From an uncultured Bacteroidales bacterium (GTDB lineage Bacteria > Bacteroidota > Bacteroidia > Bacteroidales > P3), in NCBI GenBank assembly GCA_937915785.1, contig CALGGY010000160.1, positions 1 through 12,542 of the forward strand: DNA of 12,542 nucleotides, written 5' to 3'. Position 1 is the stretch's first letter. The number at the start of each line of letters is the position of its first letter. This document shows, one piece after another, positions 1 through 7,368 of this stretch. The translations under genes were made by a program, and so were the position numbers. The notes beneath the pieces were generated by a model. The model worked only from the letters and a program-made list of their open reading frames with translations. It was not told the origin of the DNA and did not search any database.

Positions 1-1
1 G

Positions 2-1186
2 CCCGTCGCGGCAGACGACGACCTGATGGCCTACCTTATACGCATCGCGCAAGCGAAAGGCGACAGGTTTTTCTTCATCATCGACGAGTGGGACGCCATC
101 TGCCGCGAGTTCAAGGTAGGTTCGAAGGCAATGGACAGTTATGTGAACTGGCTACGCCGTATGTTCAAGGATGTGAATTCCAGCAATGTGTTCCTCGGCG
201 TTTACATGACGGGCATACTTCCGATAAAGAAATACAAGACGGAGTCGGCACTGAACAACTTTACAGAATATTCGATGGTAGATCCGCGCCGTCTGGCTCC
301 ATATTTCGGTTTCACCAAGGGCGAGGTGAAAGCCTTGTCGCAGAAGTATGGCATGGATTTCGACGAGCTGGAGAAGTGGTACGACGGCTATCAGATTGGC
401 GGAGCATCATCGATGTTCAACCCGAATTCTGTCATGCAAGCCGTCTATAGCGACTGGTGTACGAGTTATTGGGGGAAAACAGGCGCATACGATGCCGTGT
501 CGGCCTATATCCAAATGAATTTTGAAGGGCTGAAAGACAATGTTATAGAGATGCTGGCTGGCGGACGTTGCAAAGTCGATCCCACAGGATTTCAGAACGA
601 CATGTCCATCATCAGGACTAAAGACGATGTGCTGACCGTGCTTATCCATCTTGGCTATTTGTCGTTTGACCGTACCAAAAGCGAATGTTATGTGCCTAAC
701 CGTGAGGTGGCCGGCGAGTTGTCGAAAGCCGTGGAAGGTACTGGCTGGACCAATGTCGTCAAGGCTTTGCAGCAGTCGGAGCAGTTGCTGCAAGCCACTC
801 TCGATGGCGACGAGGAGGCTGTTGCGCAGGGCATAGACGCCGCCCACGACGAGAACACGAGCATCCTGAGCTACAACAACGAGAACTCGTTGGCCTGTGT
901 GCTGAGCATAGCCTATTATTACGCCAAGAACGACTACATCATGCACCGTGAGCTGGCCTCGGGCAGGGGCTTTGCCGACATTGTGCTGATTCCGCGCAAG
1001 AATGTCGATTCTCCCGCCTTGGTGATAGAGCTGAAATGCGACCAAAGCGCCGATGCCGCCATCGACCAGATCAAGCGGAAGCAATACCCCGTCAAGCTGG
1101 AGCAATACGCCGGCAACCTGCTGTTGGTGGGTATCAACTACGACAGGCAGACCAAGGAGCACACCTGCAGGATTGAGAAAGCGTGA
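2..1186 (+). CDS. AAA-ATPase-like protein with C-terminal PD-(D/E)XK nuclease-type domain, 5' truncated by window edge
   Basis: The frame is open back to base 2, so the gene begins outside the window; the ATG at 26 is internal. Numbering residues from that ATG, a hydrophobic stretch ending in I-I-D20-E21-W22-D23 looks like the Walker B segment of the AAA-ATPase-like family common in Bacteroidales; the Walker A part would lie upstream. The C-terminus has the layout of a PD-(D/E)XK nuclease domain (PDDEXK_9/DUF1703 type): G-F-A-D318 followed by E335-L-K337 and then a Q/Y-containing helix near residues 345-352. Such proteins are found in many copies in this order and their job is poorly known; a role in DNA transactions or defence is only a guess. 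Its TGA (1184-1186) lies directly before the first glycosyltransferase. GC content resembles the genes up to 3148. Family assignment is fairly sure, function is not. Confidence 0.85.
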   Translation, partial: PVAADDDLMAYLIRIAQAKGDRFFFIIDEWDAICREFKVGSKAMDSYVNWLRRMFKDVNSSNVFLGVYMTGILPIKKYKTESALNNFTEYSMVDPRRLAPYFGFTKGEVKALSQKYGMDFDELEKWYDGYQIGGASSMFNPNSVMQAVYSDWCTSYWGKTGAYDAVSAYIQMNFEGLKDNVIEMLAGGRCKVDPTGFQNDMSIIRTKDDVLTVLIHLGYLSFDRTKSECYVPNREVAGELSKAVEGTGWTNVVKALQQSEQLLQATLDGDEEAVAQGIDAAHDENTSILSYNNENSLACVLSIAYYYAKNDYIMHRELASGRGFADIVLIPRKNVDSPALVIELKCDQSADAAIDQIKRKQYPVKLEQYAGNLLLVGINYDRQTKEHTCRIEKA

Positions 1187-1191
1187 AGGAT

Positions 1192-2169
1192 ATGGAACCT
1201 TTGATTAGCGTCATAGTCCCGGTTTACAACACTGAGAAATACCTGCAACGTTGCATCGACAGCATCCTCGGCCAAAGTTTCACGGACTTTGAGCTGCTGC
1301 TCATTGATGATGGTAGCACCGATGGCAGTGGCGCCATCTGCGACACATATGCTGCGAAAGACAGCCGTGTGCGGGTGTTCCACAAGGAGAACGGCGGCGT
1401 AAGCTCAGCCCGCAACATTGGGCTCGACAACGCCCTCGGCGAATGGATAACCTTTGTGGACAGCGACGACGAATTGTTGCCCGACGGGTTGCAGACCATG
1501 CTGGATGGGGTAACCCCCGACTTGGACATGGTGATGTGCGGATATGTGGAGTACGACACCAATGGCGCTGTTTTGGAGCACGAGAGGGTCGAAAAGGTGT
1601 ATAACCTGTCGAAAAAGGATTCGGTGCTGTGGCTTTACAACGGATTGGGCGAAGTTTATTTCTATTTTGGCTATCCGTTTGCACGTCTGTTCCGCCGCAG
1701 CCAGATAGAGGCTCACAGCCTGCGTTTCGACACATCCATTGCTATAAAGGAGGACACATTGTTTGTTATGCAGTACATCTGTCGCGGCAATGGCCACACA
1801 CGCATGAACGCCAAGCCCGTTTACCGCTACAACCACCGCGAAGGCTCGGCTATGAGCGAGGTGAAAAAAGGGTTCAACCGCAAGGATGTGGACAGTTTCA
1901 GGGCTTTTGTGGCGATGAAACACGAGGCGGAAAAAATTTTTCCTTGGTACAGCGATGTGATGATTGTGGCCAAGCAGGGCATACTGAACAAATATTATTC
2001 TCTTTTGGGTGCAATGGACCGCGAGGGGGTGGACGACAAGGAACTGAGAGGCTATCTTGCCAACGCGACAAAAAAGGAAGTCGGTAATATTATCCTTTAC
2101 AAAGTTAGGAATAAACTTTTCAAACGCAAGTCGAGCAAGCGGTTTAAGACGCAATTGGGCCATGAATAG
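1192..2169 (+). CDS. Family 2 glycosyltransferase (GT-A fold)
   Basis: A 325-residue protein that should transfer a sugar from a nucleotide donor to a growing glycan on the cytoplasmic side of the membrane. The N-terminus is the classic GT2 nucleotide-binding region: I-S-V-I-V-P-V-Y-N at residues 5-13, D39-D40-G-S-T-D44, and the metal-binding D90-S-D92-D93. A likely general-base motif K-E187-D188-T follows. No clear membrane segments are seen, so it is probably soluble or peripheral. ATG at 1192 is chosen; a GTG at 1183 in the same frame would overlap the preceding stop by 4 bases and add three residues, and cannot be excluded. No convincing ribosome-binding site is seen, as is usual in Bacteroidota. 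It overlaps the next gene by 8 bases, so the two are probably co-translated. Donor and acceptor cannot be told from sequence. Confidence 0.93.
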   Translation: MEPLISVIVPVYNTEKYLQRCIDSILGQSFTDFELLLIDDGSTDGSGAICDTYAAKDSRVRVFHKENGGVSSARNIGLDNALGEWITFVDSDDELLPDGLQTMLDGVTPDLDMVMCGYVEYDTNGAVLEHERVEKVYNLSKKDSVLWLYNGLGEVYFYFGYPFARLFRRSQIEAHSLRFDTSIAIKEDTLFVMQYICRGNGHTRMNAKPVYRYNHREGSAMSEVKKGFNRKDVDSFRAFVAMKHEAEKIFPWYSDVMIVAKQGILNKYYSLLGAMDREGVDDKELRGYLANATKKEVGNIILYKVRNKLFKRKSSKRFKTQLGHE

Positions 2170-3148
2170 ATACGGAAAACTCTTATCAATAGTTGTCCCC
2201 GTATATATGGTGGAGACGTACATCAACAAGTGTCTCGATTCCTTGATCTTGGATGACGAAAGACTGATGGACCTGTTGGAGGTAATCATCGTCAACGACG
2301 GCACTCCCGACCGCTCGGCGGAGATGAGCCGCGAGTATGTGAAACGCTACCCGGGCACATTCCGCCAGATAGACAAGGATAACGGCGGGCACGGCTCGGT
2401 GTGGAACATGGGACTTAAGGAGGCCTACGGCAAATACACACGTTTTCTCGACAGCGACGACTGGCTGGAGAACCTCGACAAACTTGTTGAAAACCTTGAA
2501 AACTGCGACGCCGACTTGGTTATGACACACACAATCTGCCACTGTCCGGGCGATGAGCTGTGGAAACAGGAGGTAAAAGACATGGAGTTTGGCCATATGT
2601 ACAATGCCGACACTTTCGACTGGCTTGGCAACCATAGCCACAACAACATTATTTTTCACCACAGTTGCACATACAAAACGGAGATGTTCCGCCAGTATCT
2701 GCCGTTGTTTCTCGAAAAACAGCCGTACGACGACGTGATATTGGGAGCCGCACCCATCATTGGAGCCAAATCGCTAGTGGCTTTCGACATAGTGCTGTAC
2801 CATTATCTGATGGACCGCGAAGGGCAGAGCATATCGCCTGAAGTGCAGCGGAGAAACATGCGGGCAAGTATACTTGTGCACAAACAGGTTATAGAGTTTG
2901 TCGAGGCGCACCCAGTTCCGGCCGAATCATCAAAACTTGTTTATTTTCAGAAAAAATTGCCCAAGATGTACAATTCTGTTTATAAGGCATTTGAGCAGAT
3001 ACCGTACAATGAGCGCAAGACGATTCACAAAGAATGGGACTCTTGGGTAAAACAAAGAAATCCAAAACTACGGACAATGTGGATAACGTTGTACAGGTGT
3101 TTGCCGTATAGGGCGTTTGATTGGGTTAAGAAAAGAATTATCAGCTAA
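2162..3148 (+). CDS. Family 2 glycosyltransferase (GT-A fold)
   Basis: A 328-residue GT2 enzyme. Motifs seen: L-S-I-V-V-P-V-Y at 8-15, N45-D46-G-T-P-D50 in place of the usual DDGS-D loop, an N-G-G-H-G-S stretch at 74-79, and the metal site D97-S-D99-D100-W. The frame is open upstream to 2057, but the ATG at 2162 is chosen because the GT2 fold begins right after it and the upstream part lies wholly within the preceding gene. It overlaps that gene by 8 bases (stop TAG at 2167-2169), indicating an operon pair. The last third is basic and probably acceptor- or membrane-facing. Base composition matches the preceding two genes and is clearly richer in GC than the glycosyltransferase that follows. 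Substrates are unknown. Confidence 0.93.
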   Translation: MNRYGKLLSIVVPVYMVETYINKCLDSLILDDERLMDLLEVIIVNDGTPDRSAEMSREYVKRYPGTFRQIDKDNGGHGSVWNMGLKEAYGKYTRFLDSDDWLENLDKLVENLENCDADLVMTHTICHCPGDELWKQEVKDMEFGHMYNADTFDWLGNHSHNNIIFHHSCTYKTEMFRQYLPLFLEKQPYDDVILGAAPIIGAKSLVAFDIVLYHYLMDREGQSISPEVQRRNMRASILVHKQVIEFVEAHPVPAESSKLVYFQKKLPKMYNSVYKAFEQIPYNERKTIHKEWDSWVKQRNPKLRTMWITLYRCLPYRAFDWVKKRIIS

Positions 3149-3214
3149 TTTGAATAAGAATTTTGTAATCCATATTATTATTTCTTTATCTCTCTCATAA
3201 TCACTGTTAATGAA

Positions 3215-4180
3215 ATGAAAAACAAAGTCTTAATCAGTGTTGTTGTATTGTCCTACAACAGGGCAGAATATGTGAGCAAAACTTTAGATTCAATCTTGAT
3301 GCAAAAAGTTGATGCAGATTTGGAGATAGTTATTGGTGATGACTGCTCAACAGACAATGCTCGTGAGGTTTTGTTAGACTACAAGGAAAAAAATCCTGAA
3401 ATTATTAAACTGTTGTTTCATGATAGAAATTTAGGAATTGCTGCAAATTGGGCCACCTGTGTTAAAGCCTGCAGTGGAAAGTATATATGCAATTGCGACA
3501 ACGACGATTACTGGCACAATCCAAATAAATTGCAGATACAGTTGGATTATATGGAGAACAATTCCGACTTTAATATTTGTGTTACCGATTATCGTATACA
3601 AAATTGTAGCAGTGGAATAACCCGTGAAATGAAAACAAATATAGACCGTACGAACTCATTGCAACGCTTTATTTTTAATGGAATGCCAACGGTGCTGAAT
3701 TCTACTATCATGTATCGGGCCGATTTCCTGAAATCAAATGTACCCTTGGATGACTTTATAAAACTTAAGTTTACACTGCAGGACTGGCCGGCACTTATAA
3801 TACTATCTGAAAAGACAGATAAAATAGGTGTCATTCGCGAATCAACCACCACCAATTGTCAGACCGAGAGTGTAACACGGCCCCATAGTGTGGAGAACCT
3901 TGAGTTGAGGTTGAGAAAAGAGATGGAATGTTACGAATATTGCAAGAAGTATTTTTGTAAAGAGCTGTTGCAGCAAGAAAATAGTTGTCTTGATGGTTGG
4001 AACGCCTATGTAAATGAAAGACTTTTCCAATTGTCTTATCATATTGGAGATTACAAAAACGCACACAAATACTCCAAACATGTAAAAGGACATAAGTTTA
4101 GAGTTTGTTTGGCCCAGACCAGATTGACGTTTGGCCTGTATCAAGGGGTGAGAAAATTGATTTGCTGTGTAAAAAAATAA
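3215..4180 (+). CDS. Family 2 glycosyltransferase, low GC
   Basis: A 321-residue GT2 enzyme. Motifs: I-S-V-V-V-L-S-Y-N at 7-15, G-D42-D43-C-S-T-D47, and N-C-D95-N-D97-D98-Y-W100 followed by a K-L-Q-x-Q helix typical of this GT2 subgroup. The C-terminal half is rich in Cys, Lys and Tyr, with no clear transmembrane helix. ATG at 3215 begins directly before the conserved first strand. A 66-base AT-rich gap separates it from the preceding gene and 168 AT-rich bases from the following one, so it is not translationally coupled to either. Composition is much more AT-rich than the genes at 1-3148, which suggests separate acquisition. Its motif pattern is closest in this window to the glycosyltransferase at 5612-6493. 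Substrates are unknown. Confidence 0.92.
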   Translation: MKNKVLISVVVLSYNRAEYVSKTLDSILMQKVDADLEIVIGDDCSTDNAREVLLDYKEKNPEIIKLLFHDRNLGIAANWATCVKACSGKYICNCDNDDYWHNPNKLQIQLDYMENNSDFNICVTDYRIQNCSSGITREMKTNIDRTNSLQRFIFNGMPTVLNSTIMYRADFLKSNVPLDDFIKLKFTLQDWPALIILSEKTDKIGVIRESTTTNCQTESVTRPHSVENLELRLRKEMECYEYCKKYFCKELLQQENSCLDGWNAYVNERLFQLSYHIGDYKNAHKYSKHVKGHKFRVCLAQTRLTFGLYQGVRKLICCVKK

Positions 4181-4261
4181 ACTCAGTAGAAACGCATAAT
4201 TATAGTAAACGAAAACACGTCATTCAACTAGATAATCTGCCGGAGTATTATAAATTATGAA

Positions 4262-4291
4262 ATTGCTATGCAGGTATAAATTGGTAGCAAT
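4262..4291. repeat. Short inverted repeat in the spacer before the ABC-transporter gene
   Basis: The 168-base AT-rich spacer 4181-4348 contains a 7-base inverted repeat (attgcta at 4262-4268 and tagcaat at 4285-4291, 16-base loop). It is not followed by a T-tract, so it is a poor terminator; an operator or a chance repeat is equally possible. I see no clear Bacteroidota promoter (TTTG / TAnnTTTG pair) in this spacer and no gene; the longest small open frame noticed is a 16-codon ATG frame at 4257, which I do not call. Confidence 0.2.
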
Positions 4292-4348
4292 ACAAGTTAA
4301 GCAATGATAGAAAAGCAAATATAGTAAAAGTAACAATAATAATTATTT

Positions 4349-5602
4349 ATGCCAACAGCAATAGAATTCAACAACATAAGCAAACAATACCGATTGGGCT
4401 TGGTTTCAACCAAAACCCTTAGTCACGACCTAAACCGTTGGTGGCAGACAGCAGTATTGCACAAAGAAGACCCATATTTGAAAATTGGTTCTGTCAACGA
4501 CCGCTCTAAAGCCGCCGACAGCGAATATGTATGGGCACTGAAAGACATTGATTTTAAAGTTGAGCAGGGTGACGTGGTTGGGATAATCGGCAAAAATGGC
4601 GCCGGCAAAAGCACGTTGCTCAAACTTTTATCCAAAGTTACAGGTCCAACCACTGGAACTATTAGAGCGCGAGGCCGCATTGGTTCACTGCTTGAGGTGG
4701 GCACTGGTTTTCATCCGGAGATGACCGGCCGTGAAAACATTTTTATGAACGGGGCCATTTTGGGCATGACCAAGCAGGAGATAAGCAAAAAATTAGATGA
4801 AATAGTTGATTTCAGTGGCTGCGAACGCTATATAGACACCCCTGTTAAGCGCTACAGTAGTGGTATGATGGTGCGGTTGGGCTTTGCCGTAGCAGCCCAC
4901 CTTGACCCGGAAATTCTTGTGGTTGACGAGGTTTTGGCCGTAGGCGATGCCGAGTTTCAGAAAAAAGCTATTGGTAAAATGCAGGATGTTAGTAGAGGCG
5001 AAGGTAGAACTGTTCTGTTTGTAAGTCACAATATGGCAAGTATCAGACAGTTGTGCAGACGTGGAGTTCTTCTGGAGAACGGTGGCGTGAAAGCAATAGG
5101 CGATGCGAACGACATTGTGGACATGTATCTGGAGCAAGAAACGTTTAAAGGAGAGGAAAACCATGTCTGGACAATGGAAAACGGGTTAAAGTATGGAGAT
5201 ATTACTATATTAAGGTCTGAAATAAAATATTGCGGAAACGCATTGAATTCAGATATGCCATTTGATTTAGTGTACGAATTCTATAACGATAAAGAGGGTC
5301 TCTCAATGGCTGTAAATCCACATGTTTATAATTCTCAGGGTGTTTGTTTGTTCAACATACTAACTGAAGTGGAAAGAATAAGTAAGGGTGTTCATAGAGC
5401 AGTTTTCCATATTCCAAAAGGTCTTTTTAGTGCTGGTTCTTATAGAGTTGATAATATGTATGTAACGCAGAACGAATGCTATTTTTTGCATAAAAATGCA
5501 AATCGATTCGAATTGTTAAATACAGGAGAGAAGAATTTTGCTGATTATGTGGGAGTGTTTTATCCTACGATGATATTAAATGAATACATACATCATAAAT
5601 AA
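4349..5602 (+). CDS. wzt: ABC transporter ATP-binding protein for polysaccharide export (Wzt-like) with C-terminal cargo-binding domain
   Basis: A 417-residue ATPase that would power export of an undecaprenyl-linked glycan across the inner membrane with a Wzm-type permease. The nucleotide-binding domain is complete: Walker A G81-K-N-G-A-G-K87-S-T89, ABC signature Y169-S-S-G-M173, Walker B ending in D193-E194, and the H-loop His at 227 (V-S-H-N). A longer insert at residues 15-60 before Walker A is usual in Wzt/TagH-type ATPases. Residues ~270-417 form an extra C-terminal domain of the Wzt_C type, which in known O-antigen exporters recognises the non-reducing end of the glycan. GC content drops from about 50% to about 30-37% near base 5160, at the start of this domain. 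No permease gene is adjacent, which is odd because wzm usually sits directly upstream. The following glycosyltransferase starts 9 bases after the stop, in the same frame. Confidence 0.9.
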   Translation: MPTAIEFNNISKQYRLGLVSTKTLSHDLNRWWQTAVLHKEDPYLKIGSVNDRSKAADSEYVWALKDIDFKVEQGDVVGIIGKNGAGKSTLLKLLSKVTGPTTGTIRARGRIGSLLEVGTGFHPEMTGRENIFMNGAILGMTKQEISKKLDEIVDFSGCERYIDTPVKRYSSGMMVRLGFAVAAHLDPEILVVDEVLAVGDAEFQKKAIGKMQDVSRGEGRTVLFVSHNMASIRQLCRRGVLLENGGVKAIGDANDIVDMYLEQETFKGEENHVWTMENGLKYGDITILRSEIKYCGNALNSDMPFDLVYEFYNDKEGLSMAVNPHVYNSQGVCLFNILTEVERISKGVHRAVFHIPKGLFSAGSYRVDNMYVTQNECYFLHKNANRFELLNTGEKNFADYVGVFYPTMILNEYIHHK

Positions 5603-6489
5603 TTTTCAAAAGTGGACATATCAGTTATAATACCGGCATATAATTCTGAAAAGTTTATTTCAAAGACTATTGAAAGCGTTCTGTACCAAAAATTTGAAGG
5701 AACGTTTGAAGTTCTGGTTGCTAATGATGCTTCAACAGATTCAACACCCGTTATAATATCAGATTACCAGTCAAAATATCCAAATATTATTAAAGCCACT
5801 GTTAGAGAAAACAATATAGGATACAGTGCCAACTATTATGATTTGATCAACAAAGCTTCAGGAAAATATTTGGCTGTTTTGGATCACGATGATGTTTGGT
5901 TGTCGGATGTCAAATTGCAAAAACAATTCAATTTTTTGGAGAGTCATCCCGAAATAGGCATGCTTTGTGGCGATGTTAAATTGATAGATGAAGAAGGAAA
6001 TGAAGAAAAAGTTGTTGAGCGTGAAACGGAGGGTGTATTGTCTTTGACCGAATTAATGATGGAAAAGACTTATTTGTACAGTCCAACATTAATGATGAGA
6101 ACTTCTGTTTTAAAAAGAATGGTTGATGAAGAAGACTGTAGTTGGTATATAGAAAACAAAAGTTTCTATGACGATATGTGGGCGTTTTATTTTGCCTATA
6201 AAAGCAAAATTTATTGGATGAAGGATTGTCTTGCGGCTTATAGAAATTTGAAAAATAGTGGGTGCCATTCCACCAAAGTCAACGAACAATTTGAGTTATC
6301 GAAGCGATATTACAAACTCAAACTTCATTTTTTACTAACTCACGATATTATCATTTCTGAAAAAGAGCAAATATTTTTGAACGAGTATGACAAATTGTAT
6401 AAAGAATCGTATTATAAAGGGGAGATGAGTGTAAGGAGTTCCAAATCGTATCGAATAATTAAACTTATCAGAAGTCTGAAATTTTGGAA
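5160..6489. other. Low-GC segment spanning the Wzt C-terminal domain and the next glycosyltransferase
   Basis: Hand counts per 60-base line give 55% GC at 4861-4920 and 50% at 5041-5100, then 30% at 5221-5280, 30% at 5461-5520, 28% at 5641-5700 and 25% at 6361-6420, returning to 50% at 6541-6600. The left edge lies inside the ABC-transporter gene at the domain boundary, and the right edge falls at the start codon of the FdtA-like gene. This is a compositional observation; reading it as a recombined cassette is inference. Confidence 0.5.
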
Positions 6490-6493
6490 ATGA
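5612..6493 (+). CDS. Family 2 glycosyltransferase, low GC, GTG start
   Basis: A 293-residue GT2 enzyme. Motifs: I-S-V-I-I-P-A-Y-N at 3-11, N38-D39-A-S-T-D43, and L-D91-H-D93-D94-V-W96, followed by a K-L-Q-K-Q helix. A later C-H-S-T stretch and a Lys/Tyr-rich tail complete it. The start must be the GTG at 5612, since the in-frame stop of the preceding gene is only 9 bases upstream and the GT2 first strand begins at residue 3; no ATG lies between. Tight spacing to the Wzt-like gene and the 4-base overlap with the next gene (ATG at 6490, TGA at 6491-6493) indicate one operon. Composition is strongly AT-rich, like the C-terminal part of the Wzt-like gene. It may make the glycan end that the Wzt C-domain recognises, but this is only inferred from linkage. 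Confidence 0.9.
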   Translation: MDISVIIPAYNSEKFISKTIESVLYQKFEGTFEVLVANDASTDSTPVIISDYQSKYPNIIKATVRENNIGYSANYYDLINKASGKYLAVLDHDDVWLSDVKLQKQFNFLESHPEIGMLCGDVKLIDEEGNEEKVVERETEGVLSLTELMMEKTYLYSPTLMMRTSVLKRMVDEEDCSWYIENKSFYDDMWAFYFAYKSKIYWMKDCLAAYRNLKNSGCHSTKVNEQFELSKRYYKLKLHFLLTHDIIISEKEQIFLNEYDKLYKESYYKGEMSVRSSKSYRIIKLIRSLKFWK

Positions 6494-7368
6494 ATGCATC
6501 ACCTCAAATCATAACCCTTCCCAAGCACCTCGACGAGCGTGGCAACCTGTCGTTTTTCGAAAATGGCAGCCAGTTGCCGTTCGAAATAAAACGGGTGCAC
6601 TGGATCTACGATGTGCCGGGCGGCGAAACCCGTGGGGGTCTGGCGTACAAAAATACCGAGGAGTTCATTGTTGCAATGTCGGGCAGTTTCGATGTAACTG
6701 TCGATAACGGACACACAATCAATAAGTTCTCCCTAAACCGTTCGTATATGGGTCTTTACATACCAAAAGGCACTTGGCGCAGCATCGACAATTTCTCTAC
6801 CAACTCTGTGGCCGTGATAGCAGCCTCCACACATTACAATCCCGCCGACGCCATACGCAACTACAATGAGTTCAAAAGGTTTGCATCACTTGATCCAACC
6901 GACGATGCAATATCAGATAAAGAGTATTTTGCCGAAAAAACGCAATTGAAAAACAGCGTTTACGATTGCACAATTGTTGAACTCGACAGGCACCACTCGC
7001 AGCGCAAGGGCGACATTTCGGTTATTGAAAATGGCGAGACCGTGCCTTTCTCTGTGCGACGCATTTATTATCTGTACGATGTGCCGGGCGGTGTGGAGCG
7101 TGGCGGCCATGCACACAAGTCGCTGTATCAGCTTGTTATGGCTGTAAGCGGCTCTTTTACGGTAACTCTGAACGACGGAGTGGTGAAACGCTCGTTCACA
7201 CTAAACCGCCCATATCAGGGTCTGCTTGTGAAACCGGGCATTTGGCGCGATTTGAGCGATTTCTCGTCGGGAAGCGTTTGCCTTGTGCTGGCCTCGCAAA
7301 AATATGACCCCGACGACTATATCCGCAACTACAACGATTTCTTGGAGTTTAGAAAAAAAACGGTATGA
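6490..7368 (+). CDS. fdtA: Tandem-duplicated FdtA/QdtA-like (WxcM-like) cupin: dTDP-4-keto-6-deoxyhexose 3,4-ketoisomerase
   Basis: A 292-residue protein made of two head-to-tail copies of the ~135-residue FdtA/QdtA cupin, a small enzyme that moves the keto group of dTDP-4-keto-6-deoxy-glucose from C4 to C3. Each copy has the family order: R-G-N/D near the start, P-F-x-(I/V)-(K/R)-R, Y-D-V-P-G-G, R-G-G-x-A-x-K, S-G-S-F, W-R, and a terminal I-R-N-Y-N-(E/D)-F. In copy 2 the catalytic motif is intact (R204-G-G-H207-A-H209-K), and in copy 1 it reads R48-G-G-L51-A-Y53-K, so both His residues known to matter in FdtA are lost. Copy 1 also has A-I-R instead of Y-I-R near its end. Copy 2 is thus probably the active half. 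ATG at 6490 is chosen over an in-frame TTG at 6484; it overlaps the previous stop (ATGA) and the gene overlaps the aminotransferase in the same way. Known family members are usually single-domain. Confidence 0.9.
   Translation: MNASPQIITLPKHLDERGNLSFFENGSQLPFEIKRVHWIYDVPGGETRGGLAYKNTEEFIVAMSGSFDVTVDNGHTINKFSLNRSYMGLYIPKGTWRSIDNFSTNSVAVIAASTHYNPADAIRNYNEFKRFASLDPTDDAISDKEYFAEKTQLKNSVYDCTIVELDRHHSQRKGDISVIENGETVPFSVRRIYYLYDVPGGVERGGHAHKSLYQLVMAVSGSFTVTLNDGVVKRSFTLNRPYQGLLVKPGIWRDLSDFSSGSVCLVLASQKYDPDDYIRNYNDFLEFRKKTV

Noticed and set aside
407..1162. Long 251-codon open frame on the - strand within the AAA-ATPase-like gene
   Set aside because: It mirrors the codon pattern of the + strand gene, and the + strand frame carries clear family motifs; it is a shadow frame.
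1405..2304. 299-codon open frame on the - strand across two glycosyltransferases
   Set aside because: It spans the joint of two well-supported + strand genes and shows no domain of its own.
4200..4212. A 13-base match between 4200-4212 and 10120-10132 (ttatagtaaacga), possibly a second IS630 end
   Set aside because: About one such match is expected by chance in a window of this size, more in AT-rich sequence, and the similarity ends there; no IS sequence follows at 4213.
4257..4307. Sixteen-codon ATG frame in the spacer before the ABC-transporter gene
   Set aside because: It is too short to judge, has no recognisable start signal and no similarity I can name; such frames are common by chance.
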